DNA of 60,993 nt from Sphingopyxis indica (GCF_900188185.1 NZ_FZPA01000018.1:1-60993); one strand, 5' to 3'; shown: positions 7,473-17,417, numbered from the stretch's first letter. Numbers and translations are program-made. Notes: generated by a model from the letters alone, not told the origin.

Positions 7473-9476
7473 CTAGCGGAACGGATCGCCCCGCCCCGTC
7501 GCATATTGCGCCATCGCCATCGTCGTCCATTGCGCGTTGACGCGGATGCAGCTCGGAAAGACGCTGGCGTCGGTGACGAGGACGTTGGTCGTCCCGTGGA
7601 CGCGGCAGTCGGGATCGACGATGCCATAGGCGGGATTTTCGTTGATCGCGTTGCCGCCGTGCGGGTGGCTGCTCGACAGGGTGACGTCGTCGGCCTCGCG
7701 GATCGCGTCGTCGAAAAAGGCGTCGACGTCCATGCCGGGGGTCACCACCTGCCCCTTGGCCAGCGCCGGATAGCATTCGAGCGCGCCGGCGGCGAAATGC
7801 ACCTTGGTCAGCGTCGCCATCGCGCGGCGCAACACCGGCAGATCCTCATTCTCGTCGAGCCGGAACTTGAGCTTGCCGCCGTCGACATGCCCGCGCCGGT
7901 CGGCGGGGAAGAGAATGCCCGCCGAATGCACGCGGCCGTATCGCTTCATCCGCGCCTGGTGCTCGTCGAACCAGCCGGGCATCAGCGACGCCATCGACAT
8001 CGGCGGCTGGAAGTGGCTTTCGAGCAGGAAATCGCCGCAATCGACATAGCTCGACATCTGGTCCTCGTCCCACGCGTCGCCGCCGACGTTGTCGGGCATC
8101 AGCGCGACGACCGGCGAGGCGACGTTCAAGGAGACGCGCTTGCCCGTGCCGTCGATATCGCTGCGGTCGAGCAGCTTCGACGAGGCGATCGTCCCCGCCG
8201 CGACGACCACCCCGACGCGCGCGCGCACCAGCGTCTTCGACCCGTCGGGCAGCACCAGCTTCACCGCCTCGGCCTCGCGCCGCCCGTCGATCGCATGCTG
8301 CCACAATATCTTGTCGGCCTTTGTCCCCGCGATGATCCGCGCGCCATGGTCGCGGCACGCATCGGGCAGATAGGTCTGCGCCATCCCCAGCCGCCGGCCA
8401 TAGGCGCAGCCCGAGTTGCAATAGCCGCAATAGCCGCAGGCGGTGGACGTGTTCGGCGGCCCGAAATTCTTCGCGAACCAGTCGGCGACCGCGCGCCGGT
8501 CCTTCGGATCGGACGAGGTCGCGGCATAGGCCGCCCAGCCGTTCAGCAGATGCGGTCCATTGTGCCGCCCGCTCCGCGGCTCGATCTTCGCAATGCCGAG
8601 CCGCGCCTGCACCGCATCATAGGCGGCGTGAAAGGCGGCAGCGTCGACCGGCGCGCCCATTGCGGACCATTTGGCCAGCACGTCGGGCGCGTCGGGATGG
8701 GTGCGCCCCGCCTCGTTGACGCGCAGGCAGATGCCGTTGTTGATCGTCGACGAGCCCCCGACGCAGCGCCCCTGAAACACCACGAAATCGCGGTTGGTCG
8801 ACGTCTGCAGCGCACCATGCTTGTAAAGCTGCGCGATCATGTCGAGTTCGTGGTGGGTGATGCGCGGCGAGGGATAGAAAGGCCCCGCCTCGACGATCAG
8901 CACCTTGTAACCCTGTGCCGCGACATTATGCGCCGCGATCGCCCCGCCCGCGCCCGAACCGACGACGATCACGTCATATTCCTGCTCGAGCCCGGCGGCG
9001 TCGATGACATGAGCGGGGTCGATCTCGCGGCCCGTCACCGGCGGGATCGGGGTCGCGATGTCGCTTGCGCCGCGGTGGCGGAATTTGGGCAGGGTGAAGC
9101 CGATCTGCGCATGGACCGGGTTGGCGGCATTCTCGTCCTCGCCGCCCGGCTGCCAATGGCCATAATAGCAGGCATAGATGATCCCGCGCAGCCGCCCCAT
9201 GTCCTGAAACAGATCGAAGCTCGTATTCTGCATCCGGTCACGGATGCGCTCGACGCGCGTTTCGACGCTGACGAGGGCGAACAGCGGGCCGAGCGCGACC
9301 TCGGTCAAGGTCAGCGACAGGCGGATCTCGTCGAGCTTCGTCCCGCCGACCTTCGCGAACAGATCGGTGACGTTGGCGACGACCTGATCGGCCGAAATCG
9401 CCATCTCCGCGCCATGAAACAGCGCCTCGGTCAGCGCCTTCAGAAATTTGAGTTGCCCGAAATTGAACGGTGCCAT
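7473..9476 (-). CDS. GMC family oxidoreductase
   Basis: Flavin-dependent alcohol oxidase/dehydrogenase, 667 aa. A helical N-terminal region of about 165 residues precedes the FAD Rossmann motif VIVVGSGAGGAIAAHN (residues 169-184). GRCVGGSSTINNGIC at about 237-250 is the GMC signature. Four cysteines at 347, 350, 353 and 357 lie in CGYCGYCNSGCAYG, a pattern seen in long-chain alcohol oxidase-like members. SSSHPHGGNAI and LVTDASVFPS near the C-terminus carry the active-site and FAD contacts. AGGGGG precedes the ATG at 9476. The substrate is probably a long-chain or sterol-like alcohol, by family inference. Confidence 0.88.
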   Translation of the reverse strand: MAPFNFGQLKFLKALTEALFHGAEMAISADQVVANVTDLFAKVGGTKLDEIRLSLTLTEVALGPLFALVSVETRVERIRDRMQNTSFDLFQDMGRLRGIIYACYYGHWQPGGEDENAANPVHAQIGFTLPKFRHRGASDIATPIPPVTGREIDPAHVIDAAGLEQEYDVIVVGSGAGGAIAAHNVAAQGYKVLIVEAGPFYPSPRITHHELDMIAQLYKHGALQTSTNRDFVVFQGRCVGGSSTINNGICLRVNEAGRTHPDAPDVLAKWSAMGAPVDAAAFHAAYDAVQARLGIAKIEPRSGRHNGPHLLNGWAAYAATSSDPKDRRAVADWFAKNFGPPNTSTACGYCGYCNSGCAYGRRLGMAQTYLPDACRDHGARIIAGTKADKILWQHAIDGRREAEAVKLVLPDGSKTLVRARVGVVVAAGTIASSKLLDRSDIDGTGKRVSLNVASPVVALMPDNVGGDAWDEDQMSSYVDCGDFLLESHFQPPMSMASLMPGWFDEHQARMKRYGRVHSAGILFPADRRGHVDGGKLKFRLDENEDLPVLRRAMATLTKVHFAAGALECYPALAKGQVVTPGMDVDAFFDDAIREADDVTLSSSHPHGGNAINENPAYGIVDPDCRVHGTTNVLVTDASVFPSCIRVNAQWTTMAMAQYATGRGDPFR

Positions 9477-9612
9477 CGCTCTGCCCCCTATGCCAAGCGA
9501 CCCGGTTTTCTTTCGACTCTTCCGGATTTGCGGCGCCGATGGCAAGCGCAATCTGACGGCAGCGGCGCCCGGCGGCGGCGGCGGCCACCGCGGCGCTCGA
9601 TCCCCGACAGTC

Positions 9613-10227
9613 CTAGGCCGCGCCCTCGACGGCAAGAAACGGCTCCACGACACGCATGGCGCGCTCGATATAGGCCGCCTTCTCGCCGACCGGCGCGACA
9701 TAGTGCAGCGCCTCTTCGGCCGCCTGCGGCCCGGCGAGCCGGGCGATGATCCAGGCCGCAAGATATTGCGAGGCGAGGCAGCCGCCCGCGGTCGCCACAT
9801 TGCCATGCGCGACGAACGGCGCGTCGAGCACCTCGACCCCCGCTTCGATCACCCACGGCCTGGTCGTGAGGTCGGTGCAGGCGGGCAGGTCGCCGATCAG
9901 CCCGAGCCTGGCGAGCAGGAGCGTCCCGGAACATTGCGCCCCCACCAGCTGACGCGCCGGATCGAGCCCGATGCGGCCGAGCATCGCCGCGTCGGCCGCG
10001 ATCTCGCGCGTCTTTACGCCGCTGCCGACGATCACCGCGTCGGCTTCGGATGCGAATTCGAGCGGCTGTTGCCGGTCGATCGTCACCCCGTTCATCGAAG
10101 TGATCTGTGGCGCAGGAGCCGCGATATGCGCCGCCCATCCCCGCCCGCGCAGCCGGTTCAGGATGGCCGCGGCAACGAAGCTGTCGAGTTCGTTGAAACC
10201 GTCGAACGTCAAAACCGCAATCTGCAT
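9613..10227 (-). CDS. DJ-1/PfpI family protein
   Basis: A 204-aa glutamine-amidotransferase-like protein. It begins MQIAVLTFDGFNELDSF and contains the nucleophile elbow GAQCSGTLLLA with the expected Cys, then TAGGCLASQYLAAWI. The family covers intracellular proteases, glyoxalases, isocyanide hydratases and amidase-like AraC relatives, so the reaction is uncertain. The start has GGAG nearby. It lies upstream of the GMC gene on the same strand with a 136-bp gap, and diverges from the vWA gene. Confidence 0.85.
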   Translation of the reverse strand: MQIAVLTFDGFNELDSFVAAAILNRLRGRGWAAHIAAPAPQITSMNGVTIDRQQPLEFASEADAVIVGSGVKTREIAADAAMLGRIGLDPARQLVGAQCSGTLLLARLGLIGDLPACTDLTTRPWVIEAGVEVLDAPFVAHGNVATAGGCLASQYLAAWIIARLAGPQAAEEALHYVAPVGEKAAYIERAMRVVEPFLAVEGAA

Positions 10228-10326
10228 GGAAGAATCTCCGAATGGTGAAGAGATAAAACTTTACGGGTGCATCCTGAATTTGGAAGGGGGCTTCGGACAC
10301 CGCTGCCCGCCGTCAATCGCTTTCCG

Positions 10327-10336
10327 TTTACGTAAA
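10327..10336. promoter_or_regulatory. Palindrome in a divergent intergenic region
   Basis: TTTACGTAAA is a perfect 10-bp palindrome in the 149-bp gap between the divergent DJ-1/PfpI and vWA genes. A related CTTTACGG lies near 10258. It is AT-rich for this genome and could be an operator. No regulator gene is adjacent. Confidence 0.3.
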
Positions 10337-10376
10337 GTGATTGCGCACGCCGCGCCGACAGGTTACGCCTTTGCCC

Positions 10377-11555
10377 ATGTTTTTCGGCTTTCTCGACGAG
10401 CTTCGCGCCGCGGGCATTCCCGCCAGCCTGAAAGAGCATCTGATGCTGCTCGAGGCGCTCGACCGCGAGGTGATCGACCGCAGCCCCGAGCAATTCTATT
10501 ATCTCTCGCGTGCCATCTATGTGAAGGACGAGGGCCTGCTCGACCGCTTCGACCAAGTGTTCAACAAGGTCTTCAAGGGGTTGCTCACCGACTATGGCCA
10601 GAACCCCGTCGACATCCCGGAGGAATGGCTGAAGGCCGTCGCCGAAAAATATCTGACGCCCGAGGAGATGGAGGCGATCAAGTCGCTCGGCGACTGGGAC
10701 GAGATCATGGAGACGCTGAAGAAGCGGCTCGAGGAACAGCAGAAGCGCCACCAGGGCGGCAACAAATGGATCGGCACCGGCGGCACTTCGCCCTTCGGCA
10801 ATTCGGGCTACAACCCCGAAGGCGTGCGGATCGGAGGCGAGAGCAAGCACAAGCGCGCGCTGAAGGTGTGGGAAAAGCGCGAGTTCCAGAATCTCGACAA
10901 CACCAAGGAACTCGGCACGCGCAACATCAAGATCGCGCTCCGCCGCCTGCGCAAATTCGCGCGCGAGGGCGCCGCCGACGAGCTGGACATCGCGGGGACG
11001 ATCGACGGCACCGCGCGGCAGGGCTGGCTCGACATCAGGATGCGTCCCGAACGGCGCAACGCGGTGAAGCTGCTCCTCTTCCTCGACGTCGGCGGGTCGA
11101 TGGACCCCTTCATCAAGCTGTGCGAGGAACTGTTCAGCGCCGCGACGAGCGAGTTCAAGAACCTGGAGTTCTTCTATTTCCACAACTGCCCCTATGAGGG
11201 CGTGTGGAAGGATAATAAGCGCCGCTGGTCGGAACGCACGCCGATGTGGGACATCCTCCACAAATATGGCCATGATTACAAACTGGTGTTCGTCGGCGAC
11301 GCGTCGATGAGCGCCTATGAAATCACCCATCCGGGCGGCAGCGTCGAACATTTCAACGAGGAAGCCGGGGCGGTGTGGTTGCAGCGGATGACCAATGTCT
11401 ATCCCGCCGCGGTGTGGCTCAACCCGGTTCCGCAAGCGCATTGGGGCTACACCCAGTCGGTGAAGCTGATCAAGCAGCTGATGAACGAGCGGATGTATCC
11501 GCTGACCCTCGCCGGCCTCGACGACGCGATGCGCGAACTGACACGAAAGCATTGA
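10377..11555 (+). CDS. vWA domain-containing protein (CoxE-like)
   Basis: A 392-aa protein. The N-terminal half (MFFGFLDELRAAGIPASLKEHL) is typical of YeaD2/CoxE-like proteins. The C-terminal half is a von Willebrand A domain with a changed metal site: LLLFLDVGGSMDPF instead of DxSxS, and LVFVGDASMS later. Such proteins often pair with MoxR AAA ATPases, but none is adjacent here. The open frame extends 36 bases further upstream; I use the ATG at 10377, where homology begins. The ribosome site is weak. Confidence 0.85.
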   Translation: MFFGFLDELRAAGIPASLKEHLMLLEALDREVIDRSPEQFYYLSRAIYVKDEGLLDRFDQVFNKVFKGLLTDYGQNPVDIPEEWLKAVAEKYLTPEEMEAIKSLGDWDEIMETLKKRLEEQQKRHQGGNKWIGTGGTSPFGNSGYNPEGVRIGGESKHKRALKVWEKREFQNLDNTKELGTRNIKIALRRLRKFAREGAADELDIAGTIDGTARQGWLDIRMRPERRNAVKLLLFLDVGGSMDPFIKLCEELFSAATSEFKNLEFFYFHNCPYEGVWKDNKRRWSERTPMWDILHKYGHDYKLVFVGDASMSAYEITHPGGSVEHFNEEAGAVWLQRMTNVYPAAVWLNPVPQAHWGYTQSVKLIKQLMNERMYPLTLAGLDDAMRELTRKH

Positions 11556-11561
11556 CGTAGC

Positions 11562-12263
11562 GTGGGCCTATTCAGGGACAGGCTGCGCGGCTGGTTCGGA
11601 CGGTATGAGATAGAAGACCCGCGGCCGATCGCCGCCGAGGCGCCCTATACTTTCTATCTTCCCTCAGAGAATGAGCTGTTGGCAGTATCGCCCGGCGACC
11701 TCGTCAAACTGATTTTCCGGTCGATTCCCGATAGCAGCGAATGGGGCGCAGAACGCATGTGGGTCATCGTGACGGCGGCAGAGGGAGCGTGGTTGACCGG
11801 TACGCTCGACAATCATCCACTTGACATGCCCCAGCTCAAAGCCGGTGATCGCGTGACATTTGCCCGCGGACATATCATCGACATCGACTGGAGCGAGGAT
11901 CGCGCCATCCCTCCGCCGACCGCCCCTGCCCGCCGCGAATATTGGGATCGCTGCTTTGTCGATGACCAGATTCTCGATGGTCGGCTCAAGGTGGAATATC
12001 TGTATCGCGAGGAACCCGACCCGCCACGCGACGGAGACAAATACCCCGACAGCGGCTGGCGCTTTCGATGCGACACACGCGGCCTGACCAAAGAGGAATA
12101 TGAAAATCCCAGTTTCAGCTATATCGCCATCGGCAAGGTGCTGAACGCGGATGATAGCTGGTTGCCCCTGATCGACGCGCCCGTGGGCAGCGCATATCTG
12201 CGCGATTGGGAAACCGGCGCTTTTCAGCCAATGTCCATGCACCGAGACGATCGGGATGACTGA
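11562..12263 (+). CDS. DUF2314/DUF2185 (Imm33-like) two-domain protein
   Basis: A 233-aa protein with a GTG start, 6 bp after the vWA gene. Residues about 30-110 (PGDLVKLIFR, GAERMWVIVT, LDNHPLD, GDRVTFARGHIIDIDW) match DUF2314. Residues about 165-228 (DSGWRFRCD, YIAIGKVLNADDSWLPLID, GSAYLRD) match DUF2185, also called Imm33, found among immunity proteins of polymorphic toxins. No toxin gene is nearby, so immunity is only a possibility. It overlaps the next gene by 8 bp, which suggests translational coupling. Confidence 0.75.
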   Translation: MGLFRDRLRGWFGRYEIEDPRPIAAEAPYTFYLPSENELLAVSPGDLVKLIFRSIPDSSEWGAERMWVIVTAAEGAWLTGTLDNHPLDMPQLKAGDRVTFARGHIIDIDWSEDRAIPPPTAPARREYWDRCFVDDQILDGRLKVEYLYREEPDPPRDGDKYPDSGWRFRCDTRGLTKEEYENPSFSYIAIGKVLNADDSWLPLIDAPVGSAYLRDWETGAFQPMSMHRDDRDD

Positions 12264-13107
12264 GAAAATTGGGCGCCATTCGCGTTTCTACGCCGTGCGT
12301 GTCCAATTGGAAGCGATGGCGGTCGCGCCAGGACCGCGCGGCTGGTTCCTCGAATTCCTCGTCTTCGGCTTCAAGCAGGGCTGGGCGTGCCTGTTCGGCG
12401 GCCTGATGCTCGCACTTCTTCTCGGCACGCATTTCTTCTGGCCCGAAGGCGCGCCGCTTCACCGCTATGACGCGATCACCATCGGCGCGGTGCTGATTCA
12501 GCTCGGTATGCTCATGTTCCGGCTCGAAACGCCGAAGGAAGCGCTCGTCATCCTGATCTTTCACATCGTCGGCACGGTGATGGAGTTGTTCAAGACCGCC
12601 GCCGGGTCGTGGCAATATCCCGAGGCGAGCCTGCTCCATATCGGCGCGGTGCCGCTCTTCTCGGGCTTTATGTATGCCGCGGTGGGCAGCTATATCGCGC
12701 GCGTCTGGCGCATCTTCGATTTCCGCTACACCCATTATCCGCCGATGTGGACGAGCTATGTGCTGGCCGCCGCCATCTATATCAATTTCTTTGCGCACCA
12801 TTGGCTACCCGACATCCGCTGGCTGCTCTTCGCCGCGACGGCGCTGCTCTTCTGGCGCTGTCAGATATGGTTCCGCCCGCTGCACCTCCACCGCCGGATG
12901 CCGCTGCTCGTCGGCTGGGGTCTCGTCGCGCTCTTCATCTGGTTCGCCGAAAATATCGGCACCTTCGCGCGCGCATGGACCTATCCGAGCCAGAACCACG
13001 GCTGGCACATGGTCGGCGTCGAAAAGCTCGGCAGCTGGTATCTGCTGATGATCATCTCCTTCGTGCTGGTTAGCCTGGTGCAGCGGCCGAAGGGACTCGA
13101 CGCCTGA
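12256..13107 (+). CDS. DUF817 family integral membrane protein
   Basis: A 283-aa polytopic membrane protein with about eight hydrophobic segments from residue 43 onward. It has the DUF817 hallmarks WACLFGG, KTAAGSWQYPE, PLFSGFMYAAVGSYIAR and IATFARAW-like GTFARAWTYPSQ. The function of the family is not known to me. The start overlaps the end of the DUF2314/DUF2185 gene, so the two are coupled. The gene converges on the M24 peptidase gene with a 3-bp gap. Confidence 0.85.
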   Translation: MTEKIGRHSRFYAVRVQLEAMAVAPGPRGWFLEFLVFGFKQGWACLFGGLMLALLLGTHFFWPEGAPLHRYDAITIGAVLIQLGMLMFRLETPKEALVILIFHIVGTVMELFKTAAGSWQYPEASLLHIGAVPLFSGFMYAAVGSYIARVWRIFDFRYTHYPPMWTSYVLAAAIYINFFAHHWLPDIRWLLFAATALLFWRCQIWFRPLHLHRRMPLLVGWGLVALFIWFAENIGTFARAWTYPSQNHGWHMVGVEKLGSWYLLMIISFVLVSLVQRPKGLDA

Positions 13108-13110
13108 CGA

Positions 13111-14361
13111 TCAGCCGATCGGCTCGTCGATCGACGTCGGCGGCTCGCTGAACCATTTCGGCCCTGCCCCGGTCATATGGAAGCAATCCTCCAGCCTTAT
13201 GCCGAACTCGCCGGGGATATAGATGCCGGGTTCGTTCGAGAAGCACATGCCCGGCGCCAGCGCCGTGGTTTCGCCGCGCACCAGATTGACCGGCTCGTGC
13301 CCATCGAGGCCGATGCCATGGCCAGTGCGGTGCGAGGTGCCGGGCAGCTTGTAGCCGGGGCCATAGCCGAGGCCTTCATAATAGGCGCGCACCGCATCGT
13401 CGACCGCGCCCGCGGGGGTGCCGAGCTGCGCCGCGGCGAAGGCGACCCGCTGCCCTTCGCGCATCTGATCCCACACCTGACGCTGGCGCGCGCTCGCCGT
13501 GCCATGGACCCAGCTGCGCGAAATGTCGGACTGATAGCCGTGGACGTTGCAGCCGCAGTCCATCAGCACCACCTCGCCCGGCCGCACCATCTGCGGCTTG
13601 CCGCTGCCGTGCGGATAGGCGCTCGCCTCGCCGAGCAGCACCAGCGCGAATTCGGGTTCGCCGCCGAGCGCCCGGGTCGCGCCGTTCATGATCGCGCCGA
13701 TGTCGGCGGGGGTCATCCCCGCCTCCACCCGCGGCGCGGTGTAGCGATAGGCGGCCATGGTGATGTCGGTCGCGAGGCTCATCAGCGCGATCTCCGCCGC
13801 CGATTTGATCATCCGGCACCCGCGCACGACCGGCGCGCCGTTGACGACGGTGACATCGGGCATCGCCTTTTTAAGCCCGTCGACCGCGAAATAGCGCACC
13901 GTTTCCTCGACGCCGATCCTGCCCTTGCTGAGCTCGCGCTTGCCGAGCCAGGCGGCGACAACGGCGAGCGGATTCTCGTCCTCGTTCCACGTCAGCACCT
14001 CGGCTTCGACGCCGAGGCTCTCGCGCACCGACGGCTCCTCGAAAAAGGGCGTGACGATCGCCACCTCGCCCTCGCGCGTCAGCACCGCGGCGGTCAGCCG
14101 CTCGCTGCGCCACCAGTGGACGCCGGTGAAATAGATGAGGCTCGCGCCCGGCTCGATCAGCAGCGCATCCATGTCGTTCGCGCGCAAAAGCTGCGTGGCC
14201 TTTGCGAGCCGCACCTTATGCTCGTCGGCGCCGATCGGCTGCGCGTCCTTCGCGAGGTTGGGCAGCCCCGAATAATCCGTATCGGCCCACGCCGCCGCAG
14301 GCAGGCTCGCCGCCATCCCACCGATCGCCGCCGCGCCCAGAAACTGCCGTCGGTGCATCAT
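13111..14361 (-). CDS. M24 family metallopeptidase (Xaa-Pro aminopeptidase-like), Tat-exported
   Basis: A 416-aa peptidase. The N-terminus MMHRRQFLGAAAIGG followed by AAAWADTD looks like a twin-arginine signal with cleavage near residue 27, so it should act in the periplasm. The pita-bread fold has all five metal ligands: Asp in LMDCGCN, Asp in YQSDISRSW, His in SHRTGHGIGLDGHE, Glu in SNEPGIYIPG and Glu in IRLEDCF. GGGAGAAA precedes the start. Two adjacent Met codons are possible starts. It is likely to cleave Xaa-Pro dipeptides and follows the NamZ-like gene by 9 bp on the same strand. Confidence 0.9.
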   Translation of the reverse strand: MMHRRQFLGAAAIGGMAASLPAAAWADTDYSGLPNLAKDAQPIGADEHKVRLAKATQLLRANDMDALLIEPGASLIYFTGVHWWRSERLTAAVLTREGEVAIVTPFFEEPSVRESLGVEAEVLTWNEDENPLAVVAAWLGKRELSKGRIGVEETVRYFAVDGLKKAMPDVTVVNGAPVVRGCRMIKSAAEIALMSLATDITMAAYRYTAPRVEAGMTPADIGAIMNGATRALGGEPEFALVLLGEASAYPHGSGKPQMVRPGEVVLMDCGCNVHGYQSDISRSWVHGTASARQRQVWDQMREGQRVAFAAAQLGTPAGAVDDAVRAYYEGLGYGPGYKLPGTSHRTGHGIGLDGHEPVNLVRGETTALAPGMCFSNEPGIYIPGEFGIRLEDCFHMTGAGPKWFSEPPTSIDEPIG

Positions 14362-14370
14362 TTTCTCCCG

Positions 14371-15588
14371 TCAGTCCCCGCGATAGAGCAGCAAATCCGC
14401 GATTTCGTCGCGCCACTCGGCCTCGTCCGCCAGCGCGAGCGCGTCGAGGTCGCCGGGTTCGGCGCCGGCGTCGTCGACCCACTCGCGCAGAGCCGTGCCG
14501 CCGTTGATCACGTCGATCGCCAGCACATCGTCGGTATATTCATATTTGAAATCCTTGCCGCGCCAGATCGGATAGTCGCCATAGAGCGCGCGGATCGCCT
14601 TGAAGCCGAGCGCCTGCACGCGCCACGGGCGGAAGGCTTCATGGTCGTACCACGGCCCTTCGGCGTGGATGTGGATGCCGCTGTTGAGCTGCTTCATATG
14701 CTTGTGAAAGGTCGGCTCGAACCAGATGTCGCGCAGCTTGCAGCCCGCGAGCCATTGGGGAGCGAGCCGCCGCATTTCGGCGATCAGCGCCCGCGCGTCG
14801 ATGTCGGGCGCGCCGAACAGTTCGAGCGGGCGCGTCGTCCCCCTGCCCTCGCTCAGGGTCGCGCCCTCGACCATCACCGTCCCGGCGTAGGCGCGCGCCA
14901 TGTTGACGTTCGCGGCATTGGGGCTGGGGTTGATCCAGACGCGATCCGCGGGCCAGCCGAAGCCCGGCGCCGCATCGGGTCGCCACCCCTCCATCTCGAT
15001 CACGCGATAATCGACATCGAGCCCGAAGTGGCGGATAAACCAATGCCCCATTTCGCCGAGCGTCAGCCCGTGACGCATCACCATCGGTCCCGCGCCGACG
15101 AAGCTTTCCCAGCCTTCGCGCAGCCGTGTGCCCTCGACGGGGCGGCCGGCGGGGTTCGGCCGGTCGAGCACCCACACCGCCTTGCCATGCTCCGCGGCCG
15201 CTTCGAGGACATAGAGCAGCGTCGTCACATAGGTGTAGATGCGGCAGCCGAGATCCTGAAGATCGACGAGCAGCACGTCGAATATGTGCATCGACTGGCC
15301 CGTCGGGCGGCGCACTTCGCCATAGAGGCTAAAACAGGGGACGCCATACACCGGATCGGTGAAATCGGGCGACTCCATCATATTGTCCTGAAGGTCGCCG
15401 CGCACGCCGTGCTGCGGCCCGAACACCGCGGTGACGTTCACCCCCGCGGCAACGAGCGCGTCGAGGCTGTGCGTCAGACCGGCGGTCACCGATGCGGGGT
15501 GCGCGAGCAGCGCGACGCGCTTGCCTTCGAGCGGTTTGCGCAGGCCGGGTTCGGAAAGCAGGCGGTCGATGCCGAATTGGACTGTCAT
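14371..15588 (-). CDS. namZ: DUF1343 protein, exo-beta-N-acetylmuramidase NamZ-like
   Basis: A 405-aa member of the DUF1343/NamZ family, which releases terminal MurNAc from peptidoglycan fragments. Characteristic stretches are [13 protein letters not shown] near residue 25, [42 protein letters not shown] and [21 protein letters not shown] see no signal peptide at the chosen ATG (15588), so it may be cytoplasmic, unlike many secreted family members. The ATG overlaps the stop of the DOMON-like gene (ATGA), so the two are translationally coupled. Use in murein recycling is an inference. Confidence 0.82.
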   Translation of the reverse strand: MTVQFGIDRLLSEPGLRKPLEGKRVALLAHPASVTAGLTHSLDALVAAGVNVTAVFGPQHGVRGDLQDNMMESPDFTDPVYGVPCFSLYGEVRRPTGQSMHIFDVLLVDLQDLGCRIYTYVTTLLYVLEAAAEHGKAVWVLDRPNPAGRPVEGTRLREGWESFVGAGPMVMRHGLTLGEMGHWFIRHFGLDVDYRVIEMEGWRPDAAPGFGWPADRVWINPSPNAANVNMARAYAGTVMVEGATLSEGRGTTRPLELFGAPDIDARALIAEMRRLAPQWLAGCKLRDIWFEPTFHKHMKQLNSGIHIHAEGPWYDHEAFRPWRVQALGFKAIRALYGDYPIWRGKDFKYEYTDDVLAIDVINGGTALREWVDDAGAEPGDLDALALADEAEWRDEIADLLLYRGD

Positions 15589-16142
15589 GCCGCGGGGGGT
15601 GCCCCAAGCGTGAGCGCAAAGCAATCGCGATGATGAAAGTCGGGCTTCCCCGGCGGATGGCGGAGCGCCCAATAGCTTCTGGTTCCGCCGATTTCCTCGA
15701 TCACCGCGGCGAGCGCCAGCTTGCTGCCCCGGTCGGGCAGGATGCCGGGCTCGATGCGCAGGATATAGAGGCCCTCGCCGCGTTCGCTCGTCATCTCCCA
15801 CGGCGCCAGCTCGTCGGTCCGGGCGAGCGAGCGATAATCGTCGAACTGATAACAGGCCCAGCGCCCGTCGGGAGCATAGTTGAACTCGGTATAGTCGGCT
15901 TCGCCCTCTTCGGTCAGAAAGGCCTCGAAACAGGTGGTCTGCCACAGCCCGTCGGTCGGCGCGTCGGCGATGACGAGCGCGCCGTCGCCCGGCGGCAGCA
16001 CGACGCGCGCGACATCGCCCTCGACCCCGAAGCGCAGCGCGAACCCGTCGCCGAGCGAAAAGGACACCTCGACCCACACGGCCTGCACCGCGTCGGCGGG
16101 GGTGTCGGGGTGGCAGATCAACTCTTTCCGCACGCTATCCAA
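15585..16142 (-). CDS. DOMON-like domain protein
   Basis: A 185-aa beta-rich protein. Strand-like segments such as [35 protein letters not shown] and [21 protein letters not shown] match DOMON-like proteins of alphaproteobacteria, where conserved-domain labels link some to murB neighbourhoods. The open frame begins with a TTG at 16142; a GTG at 16133 is an alternative. Its stop overlaps the NamZ start by 4 bp. It diverges from tyrS with about a 48-bp gap, so the promoters may overlap. The ligand is unknown. Confidence 0.72.
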   Translation of the reverse strand: MDSVRKELICHPDTPADAVQAVWVEVSFSLGDGFALRFGVEGDVARVVLPPGDGALVIADAPTDGLWQTTCFEAFLTEEGEADYTEFNYAPDGRWACYQFDDYRSLARTDELAPWEMTSERGEGLYILRIEPGILPDRGSKLALAAVIEEIGGTRSYWALRHPPGKPDFHHRDCFALTLGAPPAA

Positions 16143-16190
16143 ATCGCAAACCCCATGCTAAGCGCCCCCCCCGCTTTCAAAGAGGCCGCC

Positions 16191-17417
16191 ATGACCAGCT
16201 ATAAATCCGACCTGCTGCGCCTGCTCGACGAGCGAGGCTATATCCACCAGATGACCGACGCGGAAGGGCTCGATGCACTCGCCGCGTCGCAGGTCGTGCC
16301 CGCATATATCGGTTTCGACGCCACCGCGCCGAGCCTGCATGTCGGCAGCCTGGTGCAGATCATGATGCTGCGCCGCCTGCAACAGACGGGGCACAAGCCG
16401 ATCGTGCTGATGGGCGGCGGGACGACGCGGATCGGTGACCCGACCGGGCGCGACGAGAGCCGCAAGATGCTCGACGATGCGACGATCGAAGCGAATATCG
16501 CGTCGATCCGCACCATCTTCGAGCCCTTCCTGATCTTCGGCGACGGCCCGACCGACGCGGTGATGGTCAACAACCACGACTGGCTCGGCCAGCTCGGCTA
16601 TATCGAGCTGCTGCAAGAGGTGGGCACCCACTTCACGATCAACCGGATGCTGACCTTCGATTCGGTCCGCCTGCGGCTCGAGCGCGAGCAGCCGATGACC
16701 TTCCTCGAGTTCAATTACATGATCCTCCAGGGCTATGATTTCCGCCATCTGTCGAAGGACATGGGGGTGCGGTTGCAGATGGGCGGCTCCGACCAGTGGG
16801 GCAATATCGTCAATGGCATCGAACTCGGCCGCCGCATGGACGGAACCGAGCTTTATGGCCTCACGACGCCGCTGCTCACGACCGCAGCGGGTGCCAAAAT
16901 GGGAAAAACGGCGGCCGGAGCGGTCTGGCTCAACGCCGACCAGCTGTCCCATTTCGACTATTGGCAATATTGGCGGAACAGCGACGACCGCGATGTCGGC
17001 AGATTCCTGAAGCTCTTCACCGACCTGCCGCTCGCCGAGATTGCGCGCCTCGAAGCGCTCGAGGGCGCCGAGATCAACGAGGCGAAAAAGATCCTCGCGA
17101 ACGAGGCGACCGCGATGTGCCGCGGTGCCGAGGCGGCGCGCGCCGCGGCCGAGACCGCGACGCAAACCTTTGAAAAGGGCCATATCGGCGGCGACTTGCC
17201 GCAGGTCGCGGCACCCGCCGACGGGCTGCGCATCCTCGATGCGCTGCGCGAGCTCGGCTTTGCCGCGTCGAACAAGGAGGCGCGGCGCAAGCTCGAAGAG
17301 GGCGCGGTGAAGGTGGCGGGCGAGGTCGTCCGCGACCCGCACCACCTGATTGCGCCCGCCGCCGATCCCGTTCCGGTCAGCCTCGGCGCGAAGAAGCACG
17401 GCCTGGTCACCCGCTGA
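16191..17417 (+). CDS. tyrS: Tyrosyl-tRNA synthetase
   Basis: Class I aminoacyl-tRNA synthetase charging tRNA-Tyr, 408 aa. The HIGH-like [11 protein letters not shown] and the KMSKS-like [13 protein letters not shown] bracket the catalytic domain. [12 protein letters not shown] is a TyrS signature. A C-terminal S4 RNA-binding domain is seen in [24 protein letters not shown] precedes the ATG at 16191. An in-frame ATG 36 bases upstream and much longer open frames exist but lack support. Confidence 0.96.
   Translation: MTSYKSDLLRLLDERGYIHQMTDAEGLDALAASQVVPAYIGFDATAPSLHVGSLVQIMMLRRLQQTGHKPIVLMGGGTTRIGDPTGRDESRKMLDDATIEANIASIRTIFEPFLIFGDGPTDAVMVNNHDWLGQLGYIELLQEVGTHFTINRMLTFDSVRLRLEREQPMTFLEFNYMILQGYDFRHLSKDMGVRLQMGGSDQWGNIVNGIELGRRMDGTELYGLTTPLLTTAAGAKMGKTAAGAVWLNADQLSHFDYWQYWRNSDDRDVGRFLKLFTDLPLAEIARLEALEGAEINEAKKILANEATAMCRGAEAARAAAETATQTFEKGHIGGDLPQVAAPADGLRILDALRELGFAASNKEARRKLEEGAVKVAGEVVRDPHHLIAPAADPVPVSLGAKKHGLVTR

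Noticed and set aside
7506..9749. Long plus-strand open frame opposite the GMC oxidoreductase
   Set aside because: The opposite strand has all GMC motifs and a good ribosome site; this frame is Arg/His/Asp-rich antisense.
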